A stretch of DNA of 64,000 nucleotides from contig CM119268.1 of assembly GCA_051294375.1 (NCBI GenBank), positions 1,105,218-1,169,217 of the forward strand, read 5' to 3'. Positions 12,731 to 25,790 of the stretch are shown piece after piece. The notes under the pieces are model-generated. The model was not told the DNA's origin. It made no database searches and was given only the letters and a program-made list of their open reading frames with translations. Origin of the DNA: Paraspadella gotoi. Taxonomy: Eukaryota; Chaetognatha. Positions within the stretch are counted from its first letter, which is position 1. Each line of letters begins with the position of its first letter. Made by a program: the position numbers and the translations under genes.

Positions 12731-14015
12731 CGCGGAGGCCCATAAATACAAAAGATATCTGCTATATATGACCTTCTTGTGTCCCTTAATTTTTTGTATT
12801 GCATTATAATACTATCCCCAAGATATTTAAAAAAATGAAAATTCGTTTCGCCTCAATTTTCCCTGTTTCTCCTCGATTTTAAAGCAATTTGATGAGAGAC
12901 CCGATAATATAATGTAAAAAATATCAAACTATTTGATAGCACTACGTAACGACTAGAGTTAAATCACTCTTTTTAAGTTAAATATAGTTAAAACAAAGAA
13001 TTTAAACCCGTTTTAGTCCCATAAAAATTTAAAAGAAAGTCTGTTTATATTAAATATTAGTGATCTAAAAAGATAAGTATTTCATAAAAAAATTGTTAAA
13101 AAATTAAGAAAATGGGAAAATTAAGTACCAAGCCACATTCACGCAGTCAATAATCTTTGTATAAGCCTTATAGTTTTTGTAGCTAATTAAAGCTTTATTA
13201 CAGCTCATAATAAATGCTTTACAAAAATATATATCTCTCCCTCACTCTTCCCAATCTGATCGTTACCATATCCCTCACGCCCTCATACTCTCGAACTCTT
13301 CCTCTTCAGTATGGAGATCGCTTCCTCTAATCAAAAACTCGAGATATAAACCAAATCCTCTTATGTATATTATAGATCGTGTTCTTATATATATAGAACT
13401 CCTAGTAATAAATATTATAAGAAATATATACATAATATCACTAAATATCCCATACAATAAATATGATAAAATACATCATACATATAGTAATAAAAAATTA
13501 ATAAATAACTCGCTAGACACATATTTATCAATATTGGATACGAGGCAAACAGTTGTAATTGTGAATACAAGTGAGACGTGACATATTAAATATCAACTAG
13601 TACTAATTATCATAAAACCTTACCCAATCAAATTTTGACTTTAATCACCATTATTTGTTGGCTCGATTATACGTTAACATAGTCATAAAAACAAGGCTAG
13701 TTAATTCTATTACATATATATTCAAACTTAATTCCTAACCAAGAATGGTAGGTCTGCACGCATGTTGGCGGCGTGTGGGCCAATGGCCTATTAGGGGAGA
13801 AAAAGAGCTCGACGTCAGACGCCGTTGGATTCGATATTGGCATCTGACTTTGGCCCATTTCTCGATAGAAAGGAAGCTCTGATTCACTCAACTCTCAACT
13901 CTCTCTCTCTCTGAAGAGAACTTCGTCTCTGAATCTATGCGGGTCCGGGCGTTTGCAGCAGTCGCTCGTCCAAAAAAAGGTCTCGCTGACTTTATCTCCG
14001 CTGAGTGTAAACGAA
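12731..14015. other. No gene seen
   Basis: AT-rich to 13,740, including TATA-rich stretches at 13,360-13,500. A more balanced segment follows at 13,740-14,015 and ends in a 25-N gap. No recognisable coding. Confidence 0.55.
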
Positions 14016-14376
14016 NNNNNNNNNNNNNNNNNNNNNNNNNGAATCAAGATGAACGTTTCAGTTTTATTTTTCTTAAAATGGGAAATGTTTTTCAAATCGC
14101 TTTATCATTTTTTTTATTATGATCGTAAAAGCAACGCGTCTTTACAGAAGTAGGTAGCTGAACCGTTGCTATATATCTCTGACTTATATGTCCTCGAAGA
14201 AAAATGGCAGAAAATGCGATCAAGCGAAGGAGAATTAGGAAGAGCCAAAGAGATGGATCGAGCAAGGAGACCAAGCATGCGTGCGTTTGTATTTTCTGGC
14301 AGCAAACGAGAACGTGTCTCCAGATCGCGAGGTCTCACTNNNNNNNNNNNNNNNNNNNNNNNNNTGCTTCAGAATA

Positions 14377-14397
14377 AGAGAGAGAAGAGAGAGAGGT

Positions 14398-14472
<75 letters not shown>
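14377..14472. repeat. (GA)n array
   Basis: Follows a 25-N gap; continues as GA dinucleotides to 14,472. Confidence 0.95.
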
Positions 14473-14474
<2 letters not shown>

Positions 14475-14695
14475 CCGAAAAAACTCCGTCTCGGCTCAGC
14501 ATTTAATCGACGAACTCCACGGTGGAGACTCCGATAGAGGCACCAAAACGGTCGGATTCGGATAAGCGGAGTCACCGCGCCACGAATATCTGGGATGTGG
14601 AGGGGGAAGTGGCTTGGGGGGGGAACGCTGAGGATGTGAAGGGAAAGAATTAGTAAGGAGAAGTATTTCGTTTAAAGAAATTGAAAACAGTGTGA

Positions 14696-14905
14696 AAGCA
14701 AGAGAAACAAAAAAGAAAGAAGACAAGAAAGAAAGAAAAAAGAAAGAAAGAAAAAAAAGAAGAACCACGACGCAGAAAAGAAAAGAAAGAAAAAAGAAAG
14801 AAAGAAAAAAAGAAAGAAAGAGAGAAAAAAGAGAGAAAAAAAGAAACAAGAACGGTGATTCCCTTTGATCACATNNNNNNNNNNTTATCAAGGTCTACTT
14901 TCTTA

Positions 14906-14988
<83 letters not shown>

Positions 14989-14990
14989 TT
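14696..14990. repeat. Purine tract followed by (CTTT)n
   Basis: GAAA-rich purine run at 14,696-14,852, a 10-N gap at 14,875-14,884, then (CTTT)n at 14,905-14,990: a polypurine/polypyrimidine inverted pair. Confidence 0.9.
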
Positions 14991-15920
14991 TTTCTTTCCG
15001 TCTCTCTCTCCCTCTTTCCCTTCTTTCTTCGTTGTAAAAAGAAAATGTTTACACGGTCTCTCCACTCAGACGCATAAGATTTTCACCGACCTATTTGCCC
15101 GCCTCTTATTTCCGCTTACAAATTTGCGCAAATTCACGAATTCACAATGACGAATGCGGATCTCACAGCGTGATGGCGCATTTGCTTTTCACAGTCGGCA
15201 ATTTTTGGTGAAGCAGAACCATTTTCTTCAGAAGCAGTGATTGTGCATTGTACAATCCCATGATTCTATTATCGTTTTTCTTGCATTGAATAACTTGATT
15301 CATTGATTTATTGATTATTTAAATAAATAAGACCGCCATCCATCTTAGAAGATAATAACATAGAAAGACCCCGCTTCCAATCAACCTTTTTGTTGGTTCC
15401 ATCCCAGAGTTCGTACTTTGCTTTCTTATCAACGAAGTTGGCGCCATATCCAGACTTTGTGGTCGAGAATTGAAATAAGTTCACCCCAGCNNNNNNNNNN
15501 NNNNNNNNNNNNNNNGCCTATAAAGCTCGTCGCCTTTAGTTCGTAACCCCGGTGAGCTCATTGAGAATACATCAGCTCGTGACAATTAGGTACCGGGGAA
15601 GCGATCCCCAATCGGTACCTACACACTACGGGAAGCGTGAGAACGGACCTAATCGCCTGGTTCAAGGCCAGACCGTTCCATTGCAGGCGTGGAGGGGGCA
15701 CAGAAGTCTTCAGCCCTTCTCGCGGCCTTATCACAACAATCATCCGCATTAGAATATTGGAAGCGAGCTGGTACCGCAATTTTTTTGTCCGTGCGTCTTC
15801 TTACGACTTCGCGCGAGGCGCCAAGTCTATCGAGATCTGAAAATAGACATCTGAAAAATAAGAATCGGAGATCTGAAATTCGATCTTCGTGCTGCTCTTT
15901 GGCTTCAACTTGTAAAATAG
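14880..15920. repeat. Duplicated block shared with 23.16-24.15 kb
   Basis: The (CTTT)n run, ACTCAGACGCAT, TTTGCGCAAATTCACGAATT, the SINE and TGTAAAATAGTGAATTCTTT all recur in order at 23,160-24,150. A 600-bp part also recurs inverted at 12,130-12,730. Confidence 0.8.
15516..15800 (+). mobile_element. tRNA-derived SINE copy
   Basis: It has GGTGAGCTCATTGAGAATAC, a B-box region damaged to GGGGAAGCGATCCCC, then GGGAAGCGTGAGAACGGACC and GACCGTTCCATTGCAGGC, matching the copy at 27.6 kb. A 25-N gap lies just upstream. Noisy partners of this copy are at 23,770-24,010 (same strand) and 12,130-12,430 (inverted). Confidence 0.65.
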
Positions 15921-16139
15921 TGAATTCTTTTTTGAGAGAGAGAGAGAGAGTGACAGAGAGAAGAGAGGAGAGACAAGAGGAGAAAAGAATGAAATAAGGT
16001 ATGGCAAACGAGAGAGAGAAGGGAGGAGAGGAGATGAGAAGCGATCAAAAAAGTCGACTTTTTTTTTCTCGATCTTTCTCGTTCGCGATAAAACAAAATA
16101 AAATTTCTTAAACAATTCCGTTCGTAGTTTTTTTCAGGT

Positions 16140-18183
16140 AATTCAATTAAATCGGAGTTTTTACTTGATTTCATCTCCCTAAGTTATATAGATTATTTCG
16201 CTGCTTGTATTACGGGAGGGATCGATGAAACAAAAGGGAAAGCGATATGACGAAGTTGATTAGATCTTCGTCAAAGTCGACGGCGAGAGCGCGGACGATC
16301 GCACGAAAATAAATAAAAATATGCAAAAAAAAAGTTTTCGTATCGAGATGGATCGGAGACGATTCTAAATTCGATTATTCTGACATCGAGAGACCAATCG
16401 TTTTTTTTTTCTTTTTCAACGTATCAGCCAGTGCTTAATTAGATTAAACAATAAAATCGAAATTAGCTCTCTTCGGTGCTGGTGAGAAAAAAAAATGCCT
16501 TTGTGAAGTTTCTGCGCAGGTCTTGTTATGTGGACAATGTTGAAAAGACTCGATCGGCGAGCGAATTGAACAGTTTATCCCTCGCTCTCTCTCTGTCTCT
16601 CTCACTTCTCTCTCTCTCTCTCTCTCTCTCTTCTCCTCTCTCTCTCTCTGTCTCTCTCTCACTGTCTTAGCGCGCGGCGTCGATGTTTGTTAAGCGGCGT
16701 CGTCGCGTCGCGGCGCGTTCATGAGCGCGTCGTTTTATGGCGCCAAGCTCATTTTTTCCATTCTCCTCAACAAGAGGGCGTTGCGGTTCTGATTTGAAAG
16801 CGACGTCGTCTTTTCTGAAAGACTTTCTCTTTTTCTTAACTGTGATGTACGGATGGGAGCTGATTGATCCTGACTCTGTCTTTCTTTCTCTGTCTTTCTT
16901 TCTCCTTTTCTTATTAGTTGCGCCGCGCGATCACTCGCGGACAACTCTAAAGTCACTTTCGAGGTCGGCAGTGCATCATAAAATTACAAGCGCTAAGAAG
17001 TTTTATGTCAGTTCATTGTAATTCTCATATCATGTGTCAAAGGAGAATCACGTTCTTGTCTTTTTTTCTCTTTTTTCTCCTTTTCTCTTTCTTCCTTTTC
17101 TCTCTTTCTTTCTTTTCTTTTCTTTTTTCTCTGCTTTCCACTGGTTTTCAATTCTTTAACGAAACTTCCCTCTTACTAATGTTCCCCCACATACCTCATT
17201 CCCCCCCCACACTCCCCCCTTCCCACCAGATTTCGTGGGCGTGACCTCGCGGACGACGACGTTGGCTCATCGGAAGTCCAGCTGGAGTTCGTGATTAAAT
17301 GCGAGCGAGGACGGTTTTTTTTCGCTATACCTCTCTTCCTCTCTCTCTTCTCTCTCTTCTCCCTCTCTTCTCTCTCTCTCTCATCACTCTCTCTCTCACT
17401 TATAGAGTTGATCCGCGAGTACTCGCGGCGCAACTAATAAAGAAAGGGAGAAAGAAAGAGACAGAGAAAGAAAGAGACAGAGTCAGAGAGATAATCAGCT
17501 CCATCCAGTATCCACCGTTAAAGAAAAAAGGAGAAAGTTCTTCAGAACAGACGGACGTCGCTTTTCCAAATCAGAACCGACAACGCCGCTCTTCGTCTGA
17601 AGGAGGAAATGGAAAAAGATGAGCTTCTGGCGCCATAAAAACGACGCCGCTCAGAACGACGCCGCCGACGCAGACGACGCCGCTTAACAAAACATCGACG
17701 CCGCTGCCGCNNNNNNNNNNNNNNNNNNNNNNNNNNNNNNNNNNNNNNNNNNNNNNNNNNNNNNNNNNNNNNNNNNNNNNNNNNNNNNNNNNNNNNNNNN
17801 NNNNNNNNNNNNNNNNNNNNNNNNNNNNNNNNNNNNNNNNNNNNNNNNNNNNNNNNNNNNNNNNNNNNNNNNNNNNNNNNNNNNNNNNNNNNNNNNNNNN
17901 NNNNNNNNNNNNNNNNNNNNNNNNATTGGTCTACTCGATGATCAGGAATAATCGAAATTTAGGAAATCGTCTCCGATCATCTCGATACGAAAACTTTTTT
18001 TTTTTTTAACAAATATTATTTTATTTTTATTTTCGTGCGATCGTCGCGCCTCTCGCCGTCGACTTGGCGAATCTAATTCCAACTTCGCATAATCGTCTTT
18101 CCCTTTTGTTTCTCGATTCGCCTCCGCTAATCAAGCAGCGAAATAATCTAAATAAATTAAGGGAGATGAATCAAGTTAAAAAA
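16140..18183. repeat. Large inverted repeat centred near 17.17 kb
   Basis: The left arm, 16,140-16,945, matches the reverse complement of the right arm, 17,405-18,183. Matching points include the GCGGCGTCGATGTTTGTTAAGC segment, CTCTTCTTTCTGACTCTGTC-type tracts and CGTGCGATCGTC. The right arm's 214-base N gap (17,711-17,924) lines up with about 260 bases of CT-rich sequence in the left arm (16,412-16,670). The spacer also has partners at 14.4-14.9 kb and 24.6-25.0 kb. Confidence 0.82.
16917..17434. repeat. Inverted GTTGCGCCGCG ends around a pyrimidine-rich core
   Basis: GTTGCGCCGCGCGATCACTC at 16,917 and ACTCGCGGCGCAAC ending at 17,434 face each other. The same end sequence family marks copies A-C. 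Because the flanks outside are also inverted copies of each other, this may be the inner part of a larger inverted duplication rather than a simple transposon. Confidence 0.5.
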
Positions 18184-18208
18184 NNNNNNNNNNNNNNNNN
18201 NNNNNNNN

Positions 18209-19419
18209 GAGAGATGAGGCGCAGGAGAGAGAGAGAAGACGAAAAAAAAGGATAAGAAAAAAAAAAGAGAGATAGACGAAAAAAGACGAGAGGAGAAAGT
18301 AGTACCTGAGAGAAGAAACGAAAAGAAGATAGGAAGAAGAGAGACGATCAACAGAGTTTATAAGAGAAGAAAAAAAGAAAGATAAAATCCACAATATCGG
18401 TATAAAGTATCAGAATATTTATTGAAAAAAAACGCAAAAAAAATGCCATATAAAAGTTTTAGATGAAAAATAATCAATTTCCTTCCTAAAAAAAACCATA
18501 CCAAGAAATGACAGACGACGATAGACGAACCCACAACATCCAGAACAGAGAGACAGAAGACAGAGCTTTAAATAAGAACTGATGATTAATGAAGAGAATC
18601 GACAAGGCCGCCTGCCAGAAAAAGATAAAAGAGAAAAAAGAAAGAAAATCGGATATAATAATGTAAAACAAAAACAAGAAGAGAAGCTCTACAGAGCCCC
18701 TTACTCCTTCAAAAGAATCCCAGCCTTCATTTTTAATGACCCGCAGACTAGCTTGAACTATATCTCTACCAAAGACCCGCTGTTTTCATCGCCCTATCCA
18801 GCATGTTTTTTACTAGTGACCACATTACTAATCTAAAAAAAATTTTTTGTAAAAACAAAAAAAAGAATAGAAGAAGAGAGAGATGATGAGAAAATTGAGA
18901 AAGAGAAGAAATAGACTGACAGACCGCTTTGCAGAGCCTAACTAGCTTTTTAGAAGCAAGTGTACAAGTGACGCGAGAAAAAGAAGAAAGAGACGACCAT
19001 ATAATTGTTAATGATAGAATTATAAAATAAACAATCCAAATTGATAGAACGATGAAATTATTAAATACTATAGAGAATTAAACACATATAGAAAATTCTA
19101 CCCCTAAATCACATCACTTTCCAGACCAGAAAGCCTATATTGCCAAACAAAAGCGAACCGAAAGACTAAACTCCAGAAAAAAATACTAACAGAGCTTTTT
19201 CCCATGGCCGAATACAGTATTGTCTTGGTTGATAAAAGTAACAAAAATCATAATAACATTGTCCTACTCAATTAAACAATCATTTATGACAAGCTAAATA
19301 AAAAATTAATACCTTAATCATACATTACTTAATTAATTATTAATTAATTCATAATATCAATACATTAGATTAATATATCGAGCAATCCGACAATGTTTGC
19401 TCCTCAAACATTGTTTATG
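18209..19419. other. No gene; purine-rich then AT-rich
   Basis: GA-rich tract to about 18,390, then AT-rich sequence with frequent indel-like irregularity. No open frame of interest. Confidence 0.55.
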
Positions 19420-20682
19420 AAAGTTTCATATAATAAATATGATTTCTTTCAGTTTCTGCAAAATTCTAAACTTTAACAATGACAACCTTATTACTGTGGA
19501 CCTAACGAATTACTAACTGTAAGTTCAATATTCTACATTTTTTATCTAAAAGCATTACGAATTAAAATTTCTTAAAAAATTTAAATTTAAATTATTTTTT
19601 TTAAACTTATTTATAAAATTTAATCGGAACCGAAATAAAATGTTTATGCACAAATAAATTATCACGAATTAAAAAAAAATATCTTTCAACTAAGAGAGAG
19701 GAGGGTAGACGAGGAGAGAGATAAGAAGACGAGACACGAACTATGACAAAACTTTTTTTATTTTGTTTGTATTCTTTCCTTTCAATTAATTGCTCGGCGC
19801 ACTGATCTTTTCCGCTGCGACCTTCCGCTTTGTGCTTCCGGCCGTTGCATTGGCGTTGGCGCATTGGGTTCTGCATTGAGGCATTGACTTTGGCGCATTT
19901 GCGTTGCGCGTGAAGGCAGTTGGCCGTCTGGACGCCTGTGGCGCGTTGCGCGTAGGCGTACTTGCCTAGCGTCTATCTTTTCTCGTCTTACTTTAAACCT
20001 CGACAATGGACGACGTTCTTTTTGGACGCCAGAAAATGGGAAAGACGAGCGAACTTCCGATCAGTCAATTGAAAATCGGAAATCGTGATCGTCTCTCGCC
20101 GTTGCGTTAATTGTCACGGAGAGAGAGAGAGAGAGGAGGAGGAGGAGAGAAGAGAGAAGAGAGGAAGAAGAAGAGCAGATGAACGAAACACCGAAGAGAG
20201 AGGAAGAACAGGAGAGAGCAGAGAGAAGAAACGTTTGGCTTCTTCTTTTTTTCAATATTCTTAATTCATAGATTCCAATTAGCAAAGATTTACAGAGACA
20301 TGTAAGCTAAAATTTATTTGCGGATCTCAACTCCATCGCACCAATCGGCCGCCCCCCCCTCGCCGCCCGAGTCCCTCTGTGGAAACATATGAATGAAAAT
20401 TAACCCGAGTAATCTGGCTCAACCTCTCGATCATAATCTTCGTGTCTCTTCGTCCTTCGTCGTCGTCGTCCGTCTTCGTGCAAATACCGACATCCCCTCT
20501 TTTAACCGTGATAGCTACTATCTACAGTATTACATAACCTAAATGACCGCCTAACTAAACGCTCTATAGTTTACAATTTTGTTGAAGTAAATTAAAAAAT
20601 ACCAAATCTTGTCCCCCACCCTATTGTTTTGTAGAATTTTAAATTCGAGAACAAATCATCTCTCGTCTCCTCCTCTGTCCTC

Positions 20683-20722
<40 letters not shown>

Positions 20723-22910
20723 CCTCTCTCTCTTCTCCTCCTCTCTCTTTCCCTCTTTCGAGTTATCGATTCACTAATGTCATTTTCTCTCTTTTGCTTA
20801 TTTTTTTATTAAATGTTTTAAAATTATTAACATTATAATCCCTACTCTCACTGTTGGCTCTAACACTTTCTCAGTCTTTTCTTGCCTTCATATTTACCTT
20901 TCTTACCTATTCTCTTTCCATTTCCCTTTTCCTATTCTCCGTTTTCCTTTTCCTTCCTTTTTGCTTTTCTTCCTCCTTTTCTTCCGTTTTTCTCCTCTTC
21001 TCTTTCCTCTGTTCTGATATGCATTGTCCGCTTACATTCCTTTCCTCCTTTCCTTTACATTTACCTTTTCTCCTCCTTTCCTTTCCTTTTTTTCCTTTCT
21101 TTTCTATTTCTTCTCTTATAACATTGGTAATAAGCGCTCTTACCTTTCTTACCTCTCCTACTTAAAACTATCGCTTTACTTCCCACATCTTTTCTTCCAA
21201 TTCTCTCTCTCTTCTCTCCTCCAACACTCTTCACTCCTCTCCCTCCTCCTTCTCCCTCTCTTACTCTCTCTCCTCAATTTCTCTCTTCTTCCCTCCTTAT
21301 TCTCTTCCCTCTCTCCATCCCTCTCATCTCTCTCTCTCTCTCTCTCTCTACTCCCACTATTTAAATTTTAAAATCACTTCCGCCTCCTTTCCCAAAGAGA
21401 TTAAGACTCGTCTCTCTGTGTTGCGCTTACGAACGTGACCCGCAACGAACGACGACAACGAACAAACCTTCTTAGATTTGGTCCATTTTTGTGGGTGCTA
21501 TCGTTAACCGACACGGAGCGAGGTTTTACCGTATTACTTTATTATCTCACATTCCTAAACGTTTGTGTACATAAGTTTTTTATGTCTCTTAGCGGGAAAA
21601 AAAAGGACAATTAAGATTCACGTTTCTACAACGAAACCAATGGAAAAAAGGCAAACAATTACGTAAAAATAAGATTTACTCCAGTTTACCAGGGTTAAAT
21701 ACACAACTAATTTCTCTATGAAACGTGGGAGCTCTGGAATATCCAGAGAAACACGCGATTTGGTGGCATAATCCTCTATTCACGTTCACACCGTCGTTTC
21801 ACGGCCCCGTACTACCCACCACGAAGTCACACCCGTATCCTCACAGCCACGCAAGCCTCACACCCGTATCTCCACCACCAAGTCCCTCACGCCCCCGCTG
21901 TCTCACAGGCCCCTAGTCTACAGCCGTGCTGTCTCCAGCCCCTTCTTCCCAAGACGAAGCCTCACTAAGCGCTAGTCTCACAGTCTTCGTGTCTCACCAG
22001 GCTCAAGCGCTCACAGTCACAAGCGCAAGTTGAAGACATTTAATGACTACGCAATTCTCTACGGGGTAGCCGTCGACTACCACAACGAGACACGAAGACG
22101 AACCACGACCCGACGACAAAACTAGCGAAAACCGATAACAATGCGACGACGGACTCGATTGACGCAATAAGACCCACTTCGATTATATTTTCTCCGTTGA
22201 CAACGACGAACCCACAACGACGCGACACGTACGCGACGACGACGACGATCGACCGACACGCTGCGACGACGCGCGCGACGACGACGACAACGACGCCGCA
22301 CAGACCTCTGACTTTCTAATTAAAATCTCAGAGAGAGAGAGGAGAGACAGAGGAAGGGGAGAGAGAGGAAGTAGAGAGATGATAGACGAATAGAGAGAGA
22401 GCGAGCTAAGAGATGAGGAAAGAGAGAGGACGAGATCAGGAGACCGAAGAGACAATAGAGGAGCAGGAAGGGGAGAGAGAGAGAGACGATGAAGATGACT
22501 GAGGATGAGAGGAGAGAAATGGGAAGCAGGCGAGAGTTTAGTACGCTTATAAAATACGGTCGTTTGTTTTTTTTTTCTTTGAATGTTGCCATTTGTTACT
22601 TGATGTTTAAGCTTTTATTACAGTTTGTTTATATAATTTAACATTTAATGTGAAACTAATATTTAATCTAAATTTGAATTGATTTCGACTTGACTCCGGA
22701 ATAATTTGTTTCATTTGTTAATCTAATAAATTTTGTGAATACTACCCGTAAAGTACTGAATTTATTGAAAAATAATAACCAAATTAAAGAAATTAAATAT
22801 ATGAATAGTGAAACAAGTAATTTTGCAACTTACAATAAAACATAACATGATAAAAGAATTTTTCGAGATACTGTTAGAACTTCTCTATTCTCAAACTGAC
22901 TTATCTATGT
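19420..22910. repeat. Duplicated block, noisy ungapped copy
   Basis: Collinear with 7,640-11,470 but with frequent one- to three-base indels and no N. Where the clean copy has gaps, this copy shows what they hold: GA/GGA tracts (20,120-20,230), CT tracts (20,660-20,760), pyrimidine tracts (20,900-21,350), the 16-bp minisatellite (21,790-22,010), and GAC- then GA-rich DNA (22,200-22,500). No gene is recognised. Confidence 0.85.
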
Positions 22911-23159
22911 AGATTTGTCTGTTCCAAATCTGAACTCATTTCTCCTTGAACTTTCGAGTCTTGACCTAGTTTTCTTTCTATTCATGTCGTCTTTTCCTTC
23001 CTTCTCTTCAACTTCGGTCTAGGCTGACTCTCTTTCTTCTTCTCTCTTCTCTCTCTCTCGCTTCTTCTTTCTCTCTCTTTTCTTACAAAGTCGGTACGCC
23101 AAGAATCTCTGCGCCATAACCAACCGGTCAAACCTGTTATGAGACCCTAATTTTTTCAA

Positions 23160-24150
23160 GTCTACTTTCTTTCTTTCTTTCTTTTTCGTTTTTCTTCTTT
23201 CTTTCTTCTCTTTCTTCTTTTTTTCTTCTTCTTTCTTCTTTCTTATTTTTTCTTTCTTCTTTCTTTCTTTCTTTCTTTTTTCTTTAGTTCTCTCTCTCCC
23301 TCTTCCCTTTCTTTCTTATCGTTGTAAAAGAAAAGGTTTACACAGGTCTCTACCACTCAGACGCATGAAGATTTTCGACCCGACCTATTTGCCGCCGCCG
23401 CCTTTTCCGTTACAAATTTGCGCCCCGCAAATTCACGAATTCACAATACGATCGAATGTGGATTCACACCGAGCCGCGTTGCGCATTGCATTTTCAGGTC
23501 GCATTGTTTTGAAGCAGAACCAATTTTTCCGAAAAGCGTGATTGTGCATGTACAATCCTATGATTCTATTATCGTTTTTTTTTGCATTGATAACTTATTC
23601 ATTGATTTTATTATTTTAAAAATCAAGACCGCCACATCTTATAGAACATAGAAGACCTTCTCCAATAACCTTTGTTTTGTTTCTCCCAGAGTCTCTTTCT
23701 TTTTTAATCAACGAAGCAGTTGCGCCATACCAACTTTTGCTGAGAATAAATTAAGTTTCACCAGCCAAAGCACTTCACCTTGAGTCCTACCCTGTCTATT
23801 GAAAAATACCATCAGCTCTAGTACGCAATTAGTTACCGGACGTCCCAATTCGATACCAACTACGGGAAGGTGGAGACGACCTAATTCGCCTGTGTTCCAA
23901 GGCAGGACCCATTCAATGCAGCCTGGAGGGCACAAAGTCAGCCCTCTCGTAGCGCTTTATTCACAACAAATCGCCGCATTAGAATTTGAACAGACCTGTA
24001 CGCATTTTTTATGTCGTCGTTCGTTACGCTAAATAATAGCGAAAATCGGCCCAGTCTTCATCGATATCCGAGAAAGAATCTGAATATTAGCATCGGGATT
24101 GGACTTCGATTTCGTCTGCTCTTATCTTCAACTTTAAAAGTGAAGGTTCT
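23160..24150. repeat. Noisy copy of the 14.9-15.9 kb block
   Basis: Collinear with 14,880-15,920. Small indels are frequent, for example CACGAATTCACAATACG for CACGAATTCACAATGACG. It begins in a degraded (CTTT)n run and ends at the GA-rich run near 24,150. No gene. Confidence 0.78.
23770..24010 (+). mobile_element. tRNA-derived SINE copy, noisy duplicate
   Basis: CTACGGGAAGGTGGAGACGA and GGACCCATTCAATGCAGCC correspond to 15,630-15,690 with many small indels; the flanks match 15,080-15,900 too. Confidence 0.6.
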
Positions 24151-24299
24151 TTTTGAGAGAAAGAAGAGAACAGAGAGATGAGAGGGGACAGAAGAAAAAA
24201 ATGTTGAAAAAAAATGAATAAGGAAAAAAATCAGTGATCAATAAAAAGTTTTTCTCCACTGAACATTTCGTATCTCGACTGATTGAAATTGAAAGAAAA

Positions 24300-25790
24300 C
24301 ATTTACTCAAAATCAGATAAACGTTTTCAGTTTATTTTTTCTTAAAATGGGGAAATTGTTTTCTCAAATCGCTTTATTCATTTTTTTTATATCGCTAAGC
24401 AACCGCCTTAGAGTATGTAGTGAACGGCTATAATATCTTGCTTATAATTCTCGAATAAAATGGCAGAAAATGCATCAAGCAAGGAGAAGTCAAGAGCCAC
24501 AGAGATGATCGGCAAGTGGACAAGCTGCGTGGTTTGTATTTCTTGCAGCAAACGGAACGTGTTCAGATCGCAGGTCCTCACTCAAAAAAAAAGATGAGAG
24601 AGAGAGTGATGAGGAAGAGACGGAGAGGAAGAATCGAGGGAGAAGAGAGAGAAGAGAGAGAGGAAAGAGTAGAGAATATAGCGAAAAAAACCGTCCTCGC
24701 TTCGCATTTAATCACGAACTCAGTGGATTCCGATGAGCAACGTCGTCGTCCCGAGGTCACGCACGAAATCTGGTGGGAAGGAGGGTTGGGAGGGGGATGA
24801 GGCTTGTGGGACTTGTAGAGGGAAGTTTCGTAAGATGAAAACCCCAGTGGTAAAGCAGAGAAAAAAAGAAGAAGAAAAGGAAAAAGACAAGAAAGAAAAG
24901 AAAAAAAAAAGAAGAAATAGAGAAAAAGAGAGAAAAAAGACAAAACGTGATTCTCTTGATCAATGATATGAGAAACATGACTGACAAAAACTTTCTTAGC
25001 GCTTTATTTGTGATGCACTGCCGACCTCGAAATGCTTTAGAGTTGTCCGCGAGTGATCGCGCCGCCTAATTAAGAAAGGAGAAAGAAAGCAAGAAAAATA
25101 ACAGATAGGATCTAATCAGCTCATCCGTACTCACTTAAGAATAAAGAGAAGTCTTTCAAAAGATCGACGTCGCTTTCAAATCAAACCGCACGCCCTCTTG
25201 TTGAGGAGGAATGGAAAAAATGGCTTGCCTCATAACGACGCGTCATAACGCGCGACGCGACGACGCCGCTTAACAAACATCACCGCGCGCGCTTGACAGT
25301 GAGAGAGAGACAAGAGAGGAGAGAGAAGGAAAGAGAGAGAGAGAGAGAGAGGGCGGAAGTGAGAGAGAAGAGAGAGAGCGTAAACTGTTAATTCTTCGCC
25401 ATCGGTCTTTTCAACATTGTCCCATATCACAGATGCGCAGAACTTCACCAAAGCTTTTTTTCTCACAGCACGAAAGAGCTAATTTCATTTATGTTAATCT
25501 AATTAAGCACTGGCTGATACGTTGACAAAAAAAAAAAAAAAACATTGTCTCTCGATGTCAAATAATCGAATTTAAATGTTGCCGATCATTCGTACGAAAA
25601 CTTTTTTTTTGATATTTTTGATTATTTTCGTGCGATCGTCGCGCCTCGCGTCGACTTTGCGAAGTCAATCAACTTGTATTCGCTTCCCTTTTGTTTCATC
25701 GATTCCACTCGTAATCAGCAGCGAAATAATCTAATATTAGGGAGATGAAATCAAGTAAAAACTCCGATTAATTGATTCTGAAAAATACGG
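24300..25790. repeat. Third copy of the 14.0-14.9 / 16.1-17.4 kb material
   Basis: 24,300-24,970 matches 14,040-14,870 on the same strand (AAAATGGCAGAAAATGC, GCAGCAAACG, then AATCACGAACTC). 24,640-25,760 matches the reverse complement of 16,140-17,440 (GTCCGCGAGTGATCGCGCCG, GATGCGCAGAACTTC, ATTTTCGTGCGATCGTCGCG). It has dense small indels and no N. No gene is recognised. Confidence 0.8.
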
